Part shown: one piece after another, positions 12,738-24,222 of the stretch
Layout: each line of letters opens with the position of its first letter
Position numbering within the stretch: the first letter of the stretch is position 1
Origin: Mytilus galloprovincialis
Taxonomy: Eukaryota > Mollusca > Bivalvia > Mytilida > Mytilidae
DNA length: 64,000 bases
Direction: 5' to 3'
Assembly: GCF_965363235.1 (NCBI RefSeq)
Contig: NC_134838.1
Coordinates: forward strand, 3,353,001 to 3,417,000
Made by a program: the position numbers and the translations under genes
Notes under the pieces: model-generated
What the model saw: only the letters and a program-made list of their open reading frames with translations
Told to the model about the DNA's origin: nothing
Database searches by the model: none

Positions 12738-12809
12738 GGGCTCGTCCGGGATTCGAACCCGGGACCTCTCGCACCCAAAGCGAGAATCATACCCCTAGAC
12801 CAACGAGCC
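12738..12809 (-). tRNA. tRNA-Pro (TGG)
   Basis: Unit 9 copy. Confidence 0.96.
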
Positions 12810-13142
12810 GCTTGATAGTTAGAGTTACATTTTCCGTATTTAACTATAGAATACGATTATTCTCCATACGTGGCAAAGGAGTTTACCTGCCAAGATACAT
12901 ATTCGAAATTCTAAGTTGACTAGAAATTCACCTTACATTGGTCGAGATCAAACTATATAAAAACAACAAAAATTCAAACGATAGCTGTTGTATTGGTGCA
13001 TGTATTTTTCTCCTACTGAATTCTGTTTTATGCATTCTAATTGACGTTCGAATTAGCGGTGTATTTTCTTTGAATATCCCATCGACTGGTATTGAAAACA
13101 GTTTTGAGATTCGCCACGCATTGACAATATGAGGCAAAAATT

Positions 13143-13214
13143 GGGCTCGTCCGGGATTCGAACCCGGGACCTCTCGCACCCTAAGCGAGAATCATACCCC
13201 TAGACCAACGAGCC
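13143..13214 (-). tRNA. tRNA-Pro (AGG)
   Basis: Unit 9 copy. Confidence 0.96.
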
Positions 13215-13544
13215 TGTATAGCTGACTTATGTTTAAATAATAGTTATAAAATTCAGAAATGACATCGCTTGTTGCTATTTTCGTGTTGCCTTGGGTTATA
13301 CGTTTGGCCTCTCTTGCTTTGTTACCTTTGAAATCAGGACGGTAAGTTATTAAAAGTCACCTGCTATAAAGAACTTTGTCTAAAGTGCTTAGCGTAGACG
13401 ATTTCAAAGATTTTTATAAGAAGTGATATGTTCAATTTAACATGAACGACATGCGTCGGCTGCAAAAGAACACCGAATGAGTAATATCTCTAGGCACTAT
13501 AATAAGCACAGTTCACGATGATCCGGATTACCCAAAAATTAATA

Positions 13545-13617
13545 TGTTTCCGCTGGGGCTCGAACCCAGGACCTTCCGCGTGTGAAGCGGACGTGATTAC
13601 CACTACACTACGGAAAC
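13545..13617 (-). tRNA. tRNA-Val (CAC)
   Basis: Unit 9 copy; the spacer after it has an 11-A run and a private C-to-T change at 14071. Confidence 0.96.
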
Positions 13618-14154
13618 AGTTGAAGTTAGTGCGAAGTTTTCCATATTTCAAGCAACGTCCGATTAAAAACTGGTGCAATCAAGATGAATAACACCCGTTC
13701 CCGCATGAAAACAGGTGCGTTTTCGTGTTAATTTCCATAATTCTCTTGGCATGGGATGGGGTTCACCTTTCTTCTGCACAATCAATTGAAAAGCAGATAT
13801 TCCTAGCTCTGCCGTCTATATATATGCGTATTCTTCTTATACGCCAGCTAAATCCGATATCGACATTTCCTTCATTGCACAACTTGATGGTGATTATCAA
13901 GGTAAGTTGTTTTGCAGCGTGCACAAACCAAAATATAACATTCTTCGAAAAAAAAAAAGTCAAAATCATCGGAATACAAATGTATGTACCAGAATATCAA
14001 CTCCTCTTTTCTCTCCGTTTGACCACTATTGCTCATCAGTGACGGGAAAACATGCTGAGCAATTTCTGAGTCAGACTGCTTTGAATGTCAATGGCAGATA
14101 CAAAAGTATAATTTCATTGAATCCAAACGCCTATAAACCGTTCCAAAAATTAAC

Positions 14155-14226
14155 GGGCTCGTCCGGGATTCGAACCCGGGACCTCTCGCACCCAAAGCGA
14201 GAATCATACCCCTAGACCAACGAGCC
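14155..14226 (-). tRNA. tRNA-Pro (TGG)
   Basis: Unit 10 copy. Confidence 0.96.
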
Positions 14227-14559
14227 GCTTGATAGTTAGAGTTACATTTTCCGTATTTAACTATAGAATACGATTATTCTCCATACGTGGCAAAGGAGTT
14301 TACCTGCCAAGATACATATTCGAAATTCTAAGTTGACTAGAAATTCACCTTACATTGGTCGAGATCAAACTATATAAAAACAACAAAAATTCAAACGATA
14401 GCTGTTGTATTGGTGCATGTATTTTTCTCCTACTGAATTCTGTTTTATGCATTCTAATTGACGTTCGAATTAGCGGTGTATTTTCTTTGAATATCCCATC
14501 GACTGGTATTGAAAACAGTTTTGAGATTCGCCACGCATTGACAATATGAGGCAAAAATT

Positions 14560-14631
14560 GGGCTCGTCCGGGATTCGAACCCGGGACCTCTCGCACCCTA
14601 AGCGAGAATCATACCCCTAGACCAACGAGCC
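14560..14631 (-). tRNA. tRNA-Pro (AGG)
   Basis: Unit 10 copy. Confidence 0.96.
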
Positions 14632-14961
14632 TGTATAGCTGACTTATGTTTAAATAATAGTTATAAAATTCAGAAATGACATCGCTTGTTGCTATTTTCG
14701 TGTTGCCTTGGGTTATACGTTTGGCCTCTCTTGCTTTGTTACCTTTGAAATCAGGACGGTAAGTTATTAAAAGTCACCTGCTATAAAGAACTTTGTCTAA
14801 AGTGCTTAGCGTAGACGATTTCAAAGATTTTTATAAGAAGTGATATGTTCAATTTAACATGAACGACATGCGTCGGCTGCAAAAGAACACCGAATGAGTA
14901 ATATCTCTAGGCACTATAATAAGCACAGTTCACGATGATCCGGATTACCCAAAAATTAATA

Positions 14962-15034
14962 TGTTTCCGCTGGGGCTCGAACCCAGGACCTTCCGCGTGT
15001 GAAGCGGACGTGATTACCACTACACTACGGAAAC
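14962..15034 (-). tRNA. tRNA-Val (CAC)
   Basis: Unit 10 copy. Confidence 0.96.
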
Positions 15035-15572
15035 AGTTGAAGTTAGTGCGAAGTTTTCCATATTTCAAGCAACGTCCGATTAAAAACTGGTGCAATCAAG
15101 ATGAATAACACCCGTTCCCGCATGAAAACAGGTGCGTTTTCGTGTTAATTTCCATAATTCTCTTGGCATGGGATGGGGTTCACCTTTCTTCTGCACAATC
15201 AATTGAAAAGCAGATATTCCTAGCTCTGCCGTCTATATATATGCGTATTCTTCTTATACGCCAGCTAAATCCGATATCGACATTTCCTTCATTGCACAAC
15301 TTGATGGTGATTATCAAGGTAAGTTGTTTTGCAGCGTGCACAAACCAAAATATAACATTCTTCGAAAAAAAAAAAAGTCAAAATCATCGGAATACAAATG
15401 TATGTACCAGAATATCAACTCCTCTTTTCTCTCCGTTTGACCACTATTGCTCATCAGTGACGGGAAAACATGCTGAGCAATTTCTGAGCCAGACTGCTTT
15501 GAATGTCAATGGCAGATACAAAAGTATAATTTCATTGAATCCAAACGCCTATAAACCGTTCCAAAAATTAAC

Positions 15573-15644
15573 GGGCTCGTCCGGGATTCGAACCCGGGAC
15601 CTCTCGCACCCAAAGCGAGAATCATACCCCTAGACCAACGAGCC
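15573..15644 (-). tRNA. tRNA-Pro (TGG)
   Basis: Unit 11 copy. Confidence 0.96.
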
Positions 15645-15977
15645 GCTTGATAGTTAGAGTTACATTTTCCGTATTTAACTATAGAATACGATTATTCTCC
15701 ATACGTGGCAAAGGAGTTTACCTGCCAAGATACATATTCGAAATTCTAAGTTGACTAGAAATTCACCTTACATTGGTCGAGATCAAACTATATAAAAACA
15801 ACAAAAATTCAAACGATAGCTGTTGTATTGGTGCATGTATTTTTCTCCTACTGAATTCTGTTTTATGCATTCTAATTGACGTTCGAATTAGCGGTGTATT
15901 TTCTTTGAATATCCCATCGACTGGTATTGAAAACAGTTTTGAGATTCGCCACGCATTGACAATATGAGGCAAAAATT

Positions 15978-16049
15978 GGGCTCGTCCGGGATTCGAACCC
16001 GGGACCTCTCGCACCCTAAGCGAGAATCATACCCCTAGACCAACGAGCC
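15978..16049 (-). tRNA. tRNA-Pro (AGG)
   Basis: Unit 11 copy. Confidence 0.96.
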
Positions 16050-16379
16050 TGTATAGCTGACTTATGTTTAAATAATAGTTATAAAATTCAGAAATGACAT
16101 CGCTTGTTGCTATTTTCGTGTTGCCTTGGGTTATACGTTTGGCCTCTCTTGCTTTGTTACCTTTGAAATCAGGACGGTAAGTTATTAAAAGTCACCTGCT
16201 ATAAAGAACTTTGTCTAAAGTGCTTAGCGTAGACGATTTCAAAGATTTTTATAAGAAGTGATATGTTCAATTTAACATGAACGACATGCGTCGGCTGCAA
16301 AAGAACACCGAATGAGTAATATCTCTAGGCACTATAATAAGCACAGTTCACGATGATCCGGATTACCCAAAAATTAATA

Positions 16380-16452
16380 TGTTTCCGCTGGGGCTCGAAC
16401 CCAGGACCTTCCGCGTGTGAAGCGGACGTGATTACCACTACACTACGGAAAC
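16380..16452 (-). tRNA. tRNA-Val (CAC)
   Basis: Unit 11 copy. Confidence 0.96.
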
Positions 16453-16990
16453 AGTTGAAGTTAGTGCGAAGTTTTCCATATTTCAAGCAACGTCCGATTA
16501 AAAACTGGTGCAATCAAGATGAATAACACCCGTTCCCGCATGAAAACAGGTGCGTTTTCGTGTTAATTTCCATAATTCTCTTGGCATGGGATGGGGTTCA
16601 CCTTTCTTCTGCACAATCAATTGAAAAGCAGATATTCCTAGCTCTGCCGTCTATATATATGCGTATTCTTCTTATACGCCAGCTAAATCCGATATCGACA
16701 TTTCCTTCATTGCACAACTTGATGGTGATTATCAAGGTAAGTTGTTTTGCAGCGTGCACAAACCAAAATATAACATTCTTCGAAAAAAAAAAAAGTCAAA
16801 ATCATCGGAATACAAATGTATGTACCAGAATATCAACTCCTCTTTTCTCTCCGTTTGACCACTATTGCTCATCAGTGACGGGAAAACATGCTGAGCAATT
16901 TCTGAGCCAGACTGCTTTGAATGTCAATGGCAGATACAAAAGTATAATTTCATTGAATCCAAACGCCTATAAACCGTTCCAAAAATTAAC

Positions 16991-17062
16991 GGGCTCGTCC
17001 GGGATTCGAACCCGGGACCTCTCGCACCCAAAGCGAGAATCATACCCCTAGACCAACGAGCC
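16991..17062 (-). tRNA. tRNA-Pro (TGG)
   Basis: Unit 12 copy. Confidence 0.96.
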
Positions 17063-17395
17063 GCTTGATAGTTAGAGTTACATTTTCCGTATTTAACTAT
17101 AGAATACGATTATTCTCCATACGTGGCAAAGGAGTTTACCTGCCAAGATACATATTCGAAATTCTAAGTTGACTAGAAATTCACCTTACATTGGTCGAGA
17201 TCAAACTATATAAAAACAACAAAAATTCAAACGATAGCTGTTGTATTGGTGCATGTATTTTTCTCCTACTGAATTCTGTTTTATGCATTCTAATTGACGT
17301 TCGAATTAGCGGTGTATTTTCTTTGAATATCCCATCGACTGGTATTGAAAACAGTTTTGAGATTCGCCACGCATTGACAATATGAGGCAAAAATT

Positions 17396-17467
17396 GGGCT
17401 CGTCCGGGATTCGAACCCGGGACCTCTCGCACCCTAAGCGAGAATCATACCCCTAGACCAACGAGCC
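17396..17467 (-). tRNA. tRNA-Pro (AGG)
   Basis: Unit 12 copy. Confidence 0.96.
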
Positions 17468-17797
17468 TGTATAGCTGACTTATGTTTAAATAATAGTTAT
17501 AAAATTCAGAAATGACATCGCTTGTTGCTATTTTCGTGTTGCCTTGGGTTATACGTTTGGCCTCTCTTGCTTTGTTACCTTTGAAATCAGGACGGTAAGT
17601 TATTAAAAGTCACCTGCTATAAAGAACTTTGTCTAAAGTGCTTAGCGTAGACGATTTCAAAGATTTTTATAAGAAGTGATATGTTCAATTTAACATGAAC
17701 GACATGCGTCGGCTGCAAAAGAACACCGAATGAGTAATATCTCTAGGCACTATAATAAGCACAGTTCACGATGATCCGGATTACCCAAAAATTAATA

Positions 17798-17870
17798 TGT
17801 TTCCGCTGGGGCTCGAACCCAGGACCTTCCGCGTGTGAAGCGGACGTGATTACCACTACACTACGGAAAC
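17798..17870 (-). tRNA. tRNA-Val (CAC)
   Basis: Unit 12 copy. Confidence 0.96.
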
Positions 17871-18408
17871 AGTTGAAGTTAGTGCGAAGTTTTCCATATT
17901 TCAAGCAACGTCCGATTAAAAACTGGTGCAATCAAGATGAATAACACCCGTTCCCGCATGAAAACAGGTGCGTTTTCGTGTTAATTTCCATAATTCTCTT
18001 GGCATGGGATGGGGTTCACCTTTCTTCTGCACAATCAATTGAAAAGCAGATATTCCTAGCTCTGCCGTCTATATATATGCGTATTCTTCTTATACGCCAG
18101 CTAAATCCGATATCGACATTTCCTTCATTGCACAACTTGATGGTGATTATCAAGGTAAGTTGTTTTGCAGCGTGCACAAACCAAAATATAACATTCTTCG
18201 AAAAAAAAAAAAGTCAAAATCATCGGAATACAAATGTATGTACCAGAATATCAACTCCTCTTTTCTCTCCGTTTGACCACTATTGCTCATCAGTGACGGG
18301 AAAACATGCTGAGCAATTTCTGAGCCAGACTGCTTTGAATGTCAATGGCAGATACAAAAGTATAATTTCATTGAATCCAAACGCCTATAAACCGTTCCAA
18401 AAATTAAC

Positions 18409-18480
18409 GGGCTCGTCCGGGATTCGAACCCGGGACCTCTCGCACCCAAAGCGAGAATCATACCCCTAGACCAACGAGCC
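18409..18480 (-). tRNA. tRNA-Pro (TGG)
   Basis: Unit 13 copy. Confidence 0.96.
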
Positions 18481-18813
18481 GCTTGATAGTTAGAGTTACA
18501 TTTTCCGTATTTAACTATAGAATACGATTATTCTCCATACGTGGCAAAGGAGTTTACCTGCCAAGATACATATTCGAAATTCTAAGTTGACTAGAAATTC
18601 ACCTTACATTGGTCGAGATCAAACTATATAAAAACAACAAAAATTCAAACGATAGCTGTTGTATTGGTGCATGTATTTTTCTCCTACTGAATTCTGTTTT
18701 ATGCATTCTAATTGACGTTCGAATTAGCGGTGTATTTTCTTTGAATATCCCATCGACTGGTATTGAAAACAGTTTTGAGATTCGCCACGCATTGACAATA
18801 TGAGGCAAAAATT

Positions 18814-18885
18814 GGGCTCGTCCGGGATTCGAACCCGGGACCTCTCGCACCCTAAGCGAGAATCATACCCCTAGACCAACGAGCC
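18814..18885 (-). tRNA. tRNA-Pro (AGG)
   Basis: Unit 13 copy. Confidence 0.96.
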
Positions 18886-19215
18886 TGTATAGCTGACTTA
18901 TGTTTAAATAATAGTTATAAAATTCAGAAATGACATCGCTTGTTGCTATTTTCGTGTTGCCTTGGGTTATACGTTTGGCCTCTCTTGCTTTGTTACCTTT
19001 GAAATCAGGACGGTAAGTTATTAAAAGTCACCTGCTATAAAGAACTTTGTCTAAAGTGCTTAGCGTAGACGATTTCAAAGATTTTTATAAGAAGTGATAT
19101 GTTCAATTTAACATGAACGACATGCGTCGGCTGCAAAAGAACACCGAATGAGTAATATCTCTAGGCACTATAATAAGCACAGTTCACGATGATCCGGATT
19201 ACCCAAAAATTAATA

Positions 19216-19288
19216 TGTTTCCGCTGGGGCTCGAACCCAGGACCTTCCGCGTGTGAAGCGGACGTGATTACCACTACACTACGGAAAC
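19216..19288 (-). tRNA. tRNA-Val (CAC)
   Basis: Unit 13 copy; the spacer after it has an 11-A run. Confidence 0.96.
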
Positions 19289-19825
19289 AGTTGAAGTTAG
19301 TGCGAAGTTTTCCATATTTCAAGCAACGTCCGATTAAAAACTGGTGCAATCAAGATGAATAACACCCGTTCCCGCATGAAAACAGGTGCGTTTTCGTGTT
19401 AATTTCCATAATTCTCTTGGCATGGGATGGGGTTCACCTTTCTTCTGCACAATCAATTGAAAAGCAGATATTCCTAGCTCTGCCGTCTATATATATGCGT
19501 ATTCTTCTTATACGCCAGCTAAATCCGATATCGACATTTCCTTCATTGCACAACTTGATGGTGATTATCAAGGTAAGTTGTTTTGCAGCGTGCACAAACC
19601 AAAATATAACATTCTTCGAAAAAAAAAAAGTCAAAATCATCGGAATACAAATGTATGTACCAGAATATCAACTCCTCTTTTCTCTCCGTTTGACCACTAT
19701 TGCTCATCAGTGACGGGAAAACATGCTGAGCAATTTCTGAGCCAGACTGCTTTGAATGTCAATGGCAGATACAAAAGTATAATTTCATTGAATCCAAACG
19801 CCTATAAACCGTTCCAAAAATTAAC

Positions 19826-19897
19826 GGGCTCGTCCGGGATTCGAACCCGGGACCTCTCGCACCCAAAGCGAGAATCATACCCCTAGACCAACGAGCC
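19826..19897 (-). tRNA. tRNA-Pro (TGG)
   Basis: Unit 14 copy. Confidence 0.96.
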
Positions 19898-20230
19898 GCT
19901 TGATAGTTAGAGTTACATTTTCCGTATTTAACTATAGAATACGATTATTCTCCATACGTGGCAAAGGAGTTTACCTGCCAAGATACATATTCGAAATTCT
20001 AAGTTGACTAGAAATTCACCTTACATTGGTCGAGATCAAACTATATAAAAACAACAAAAATTCAAACGATAGCTGTTGTATTGGTGCATGTATTTTTCTC
20101 CTACTGAATTCTGTTTTATGCATTCTAATTGACGTTCGAATTAGCGGTGTATTTTCTTTGAATATCCCATCGACTGGTATTGAAAACAGTTTTGAGATTC
20201 GCCACGCATTGACAATATGAGGCAAAAATT

Positions 20231-20302
20231 GGGCTCGTCCGGGATTCGAACCCGGGACCTCTCGCACCCTAAGCGAGAATCATACCCCTAGACCAACGAG
20301 CC
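20231..20302 (-). tRNA. tRNA-Pro (AGG)
   Basis: Unit 14 copy. Confidence 0.96.
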
Positions 20303-20632
20303 TGTATAGCTGACTTATGTTTAAATAATAGTTATAAAATTCAGAAATGACATCGCTTGTTGCTATTTTCGTGTTGCCTTGGGTTATACGTTTGGCCTCT
20401 CTTGCTTTGTTACCTTTGAAATCAGGACGGTAAGTTATTAAAAGTCACCTGCTATAAAGAACTTTGTCTAAAGTGCTTAGCGTAGACGATTTCAAAGATT
20501 TTTATAAGAAGTGATATGTTCAATTTAACATGAACGACATGCGTCGGCTGCAAAAGAACACCGAATGAGTAATATCTCTAGGCACTATAATAAGCACAGT
20601 TCACGATGATCCGGATTACCCAAAAATTAATA

Positions 20633-20705
20633 TGTTTCCGCTGGGGCTCGAACCCAGGACCTTCCGCGTGTGAAGCGGACGTGATTACCACTACACTACG
20701 GAAAC
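20633..20705 (-). tRNA. tRNA-Val (CAC)
   Basis: Unit 14 copy and the last Val gene of the array; the spacer after it has an 11-A run. Confidence 0.96.
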
Positions 20706-21242
20706 AGTTGAAGTTAGTGCGAAGTTTTCCATATTTCAAGCAACGTCCGATTAAAAACTGGTGCAATCAAGATGAATAACACCCGTTCCCGCATGAAAAC
20801 AGGTGCGTTTTCGTGTTAATTTCCATAATTCTCTTGGCATGGGATGGGGTTCACCTTTCTTCTGCACAATCAATTGAAAAGCAGATATTCCTAGCTCTGC
20901 CGTCTATATATATGCGTATTCTTCTTATACGCCAGCTAAATCCGATATCGACATTTCCTTCATTGCACAACTTGATGGTGATTATCAAGGTAAGTTGTTT
21001 TGCAGCGTGCACAAACCAAAATATAACATTCTTCGAAAAAAAAAAAGTCAAAATCATCGGAATACAAATGTATGTACCAGAATATCAACTCCTCTTTTCT
21101 CTCCGTTTGACCACTATTGCTCATCAGTGACGGGAAAACATGCTGAGCAATTTCTGAGCCAGACTGCTTTGAATGTCAATGGCAGATACAAAAGTATAAT
21201 TTCATTGAATCCAAACGCCTATAAACCGTTCCAAAAATTAAC

Positions 21243-21314
21243 GGGCTCGTCCGGGATTCGAACCCGGGACCTCTCGCACCCAAAGCGAGAATCATACCCC
21301 TAGACCAACGAGCC
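21243..21314 (-). tRNA. tRNA-Pro (TGG)
   Basis: Unit 15 copy. Confidence 0.96.
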
Positions 21315-21647
21315 GCTTGATAGTTAGAGTTACATTTTCCGTATTTAACTATAGAATACGATTATTCTCCATACGTGGCAAAGGAGTTTACCTGCCAAGA
21401 TACATATTCGAAATTCTAAGTTGACTAGAAATTCACCTTACATTGGTCGAGATCAAACTATATAAAAACAACAAAAATTCAAACGATAGCTGTTGTATTG
21501 GTGCATGTATTTTTCTCCTACTGAATTCTGTTTTATGCATTCTAATTGACGTTCGAATTAGCGGTGTATTTTCTTTGAATATCCCATCGACTGGTATTGA
21601 AAACAGTTTTGAGATTCGCCACGCATTGACAATATGAGGCAAAAATT

Positions 21648-21719
21648 GGGCTCGTCCGGGATTCGAACCCGGGACCTCTCGCACCCTAAGCGAGAATCAT
21701 ACCCCTAGACCAACGAGCC
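21648..21719 (-). tRNA. tRNA-Pro (AGG)
   Basis: Unit 15 copy, the last tRNA before the array ends 115 bp further on. Confidence 0.96.
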
Positions 21720-22010
21720 TGTATAGCTGACTTATGTTTAAATAATAGTTATAAAATTCAGAAATGACATCGCTTGTTGCTATTTTCGTGTTGCCTTGGG
21801 TTATACGTTTGGCCTCTCTTGCTTTGTTACCTTTAAAATAATTATTCCTATTATTCTTATTATTAATTTTAACTATTAAAAGTATAAGTTAAATAAACAA
21901 TAATTCCAACCCTTATCATCCAATCAGGAGTGACTGTATATTTTATTCTGAGTACCAAGTTGCCGGTTTAATGTCAACAAATAATTGCATTGTGGTATTA
22001 ATATCTAAAC

Positions 22011-24213
22011 GGTGTCTTCAACCTATGCCAACATTTGATAAAAATATATTCAACCTATGCCTACAAACAAAACACAATAGGTGTTGTTTTAACCATTATT
22101 AATTAATAACAGGTAAAATACAGTGAGTATTTTTAAGCACTTAATTCTACTATTTCAAAAGTTAGAAACAAAAACAAAAAACATAATTTTTTTTTCAATT
22201 ATTAATTATAATGAATGATACAATAAAAAATACCGAACTTTAACAAAAACTAATTAATTTTAATTTAATTTAATTGAAACTTAAAACAAATATCAAGTAA
22301 AATTAGTTTTTAATAATTGATATGATAATATCTCACTGATACAGCTTGGACTACTTACTCTTAGTGATTTAAAATTAATTGACCAAATAAGTACAATAAT
22401 AAAGTTTAATTAAAGTGAAATTAATTCACTTATGACATATTGATGAGTTCCAAGCTGAGAAGTGTATAAAATAAAATGTCTTTATGGAAGCCAATCATTC
22501 ATAAGTCAGTATGGCAAATGCACAGCTAGATATTCAGTTTGTTACCAATAGACTAGGCAACCAGAGTATTATCTATAATGGGTACCAGTTCAGAGTAAAA
22601 ACTAGACGAGATGAAAGAGTATATTGGATATGTACTACACGTAATTGTCCAGCTACATTAAATACTCGCAACAACATAACCACCAAACTACCAAATGGAC
22701 ACAATCATGACAACCACAAAGTTAAACTCCAAGTAGATGAGATACTTCAGACAATAAAGAAACGGTGCCGAAACGGTGCCGAAACGGTGCCGAAAGGAGA
22801 CTACACCAGTTCCAACTATATATGAACAAGAGGTCAATAAATTATGCAACCCAGAATGGAATAACGAAACACAAGAAATAGTAGAAAATCTGCCAACTTT
22901 TGAATCCTCAAGAGGTAGCTTTTACAATGAAAGATCAAAACTCATACCAACACTACCAAAAGCACACAATGAGATCAACCTAGCAGAACCCTGGAGGGTC
23001 ACTACAGTTGGAGAACAGTTCCTTATGGCAGATGATGGTTTACACGATAGAATTATGATGTTTACTACACGTCAAAACCTAATCCACCTTACAGCAGCTG
23101 ACATCATATATTGTGATGGGACATTTTATACATGCCCAGATGTATTTTTTCAACTCTATACATTCCATGCTTTCGTTGACGGATCCATCTACCCACTGGT
23201 TTATGCAGTACTACCCGGTAAAAGCCAAATCATCTACACAAGGTTCTTGACACTACTCAAGGAAGCATGCCAACGCTTTGACCTCAACTACAACCAACTT
23301 CTATATTCTTAGATTATGAAGTTGCAGTACGTAATGCAGCTTATCAAGTATTTCCTGGTATAACTGGCAAGGGTTGCTTCTTTCACTATACACAGTGTAT
23401 ATGGCGAAAGGCTCAAGACACTGGTCTTCAGACTCACTACAAGAACAACAACGACATCACCAGATTGGTTCGACGTGCAACAGTTCTTCCACTTGTACTA
23501 ATGCAACATGTAGAGGACATTTGGTTGAATCCATTAGAAGAAATAGATGAAGCCAACACAAACATCAACACATTAGCGTTTACAGACTATGTTACAGAAT
23601 ACTGGGTTGAGACTAACAACCACCTTTGGAACCATTATGAAACAGTAGGCCCAAGAACCAACAACCACTTAGAAGGCTGGCATCATAAACTGAAGAATCA
23701 TGTAGAACACCCACACCCAAACATCTTCAACTTGGTATAACTACAAAGAAACAGCAAGCAGCTATTGAGGTTAGACTCATTCAATACTCAGCAGGTGGTA
23801 AACGTCATCAACGTAAAAGAATAGTGCTATTGTCAGTATGTCAATGTATTAAAAAATAACAATTATTTATATAATCATGAAATGTTTTGATCATTGTTAT
23901 TTTATTCATGAGATTGGCACTGTTATTTATTTGATATGAATAGAAATTAATAAAAGTATAGAAATATTTATTTTCCTTTATTTTATTATATTAATTCCTA
24001 ATGAAAAAGAGATCATCAACACATACAATAACCTACATTCTCACTAATAAAAATTGTTGTGAGTACACTTAAACGATAGATTTAAACTTGTTGTACTAAT
24101 CAATTTATGTTTTGATAACACTTAATCTGTTCAAAATTATCCAACCTATGCCAACATTTTTTCCTACAATTTTATACCTATATTTCAAAATGTTGGCATA
24201 GGTTGAATGAACC
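22011..24213 (+). mobile_element. Mutator-like (MULE) DNA transposon with FLYWCH transposase
   Basis: A 2.2-kb element bounded by inverted repeats. The left end reads GGTGTCTTCAACCTATGCC from 22011. The right end, reverse-complemented from 24213, reads GGTTCATTCAACCTATGCC, and the match continues through CAACATTT. Flanks give a likely 8-9 bp target duplication, ATCTAAACG (22003-22011) against ATCTAAAAG (24214-24222), in the range known for Mutator elements. Each end holds a second copy of the TIR core: 22049-22062 in the same direction on the left, and 24141-24160 in the opposite direction to its neighbour on the right. The interior codes for a broken transposase. The A/T-rich ends hold nothing else. 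Confidence 0.85.
22511..23859 (+). pseudogene. FLYWCH zinc finger + MULE transposase, frameshifted
   Basis: Three reading frames together cover a MULE transposase. The first (22511-22825) is a FLYWCH finger: a GYQFRVKTRR strand, then YWICTTRNCPA and a closing HNH pair. The second (22776-23312) holds the start of the DDE domain, with YCDGTFYTCP (first catalytic D), HAFVDGSIYPLVYAVLPGKS and a TRFLTLLKEA helix. The third starts near 23300 with LDYEVAVRNA (second catalytic D), GCFFHYTQCIWRKAQ and, later, GPRTNNHLEGWHHKL. A C-terminal stretch (QQAAIEVRLIQY) lies in yet another frame after 23740. The first frameshift is explained by an 11-bp unit (gaaacggtgcc) present three times at about 22761-22793: the two extra units add 22 bases. 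At least two more frameshifts follow, near 23300 and 23740. The gene is dead but recent enough to read easily. Confidence 0.88.
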
Positions 24214-24222
24214 ATCTAAAAG

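Larger units (their letters stand above)
1..21834 (-). repeat. Tandem array of 1418-bp tRNA unit (Pro-TGG, Pro-AGG, Val-CAC)
   Basis: About 15.4 head-to-tail copies of a 1418-bp unit. Unit lengths are 1418 bp except one of 1420 and three of 1417, and all length change sits in one A-run (12 A normally; 14 A in the unit near 12530; 11 A near 13950, 19620 and 21037). Each unit holds three minus-strand tRNA genes about 330-540 bp apart. Each gene is followed on the minus strand by a T5 run (AAAAA on the plus strand at 372-376, 770-774 and 1382-1386 in the first unit), as expected of RNA polymerase III terminators. The spacers hold no coding gene, snRNA or 5S rRNA that I recognise. The array starts outside the window and stops at about 21834, in the spacer between Pro-AGG and where the next Val-CAC should be. 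Confidence 0.97.
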
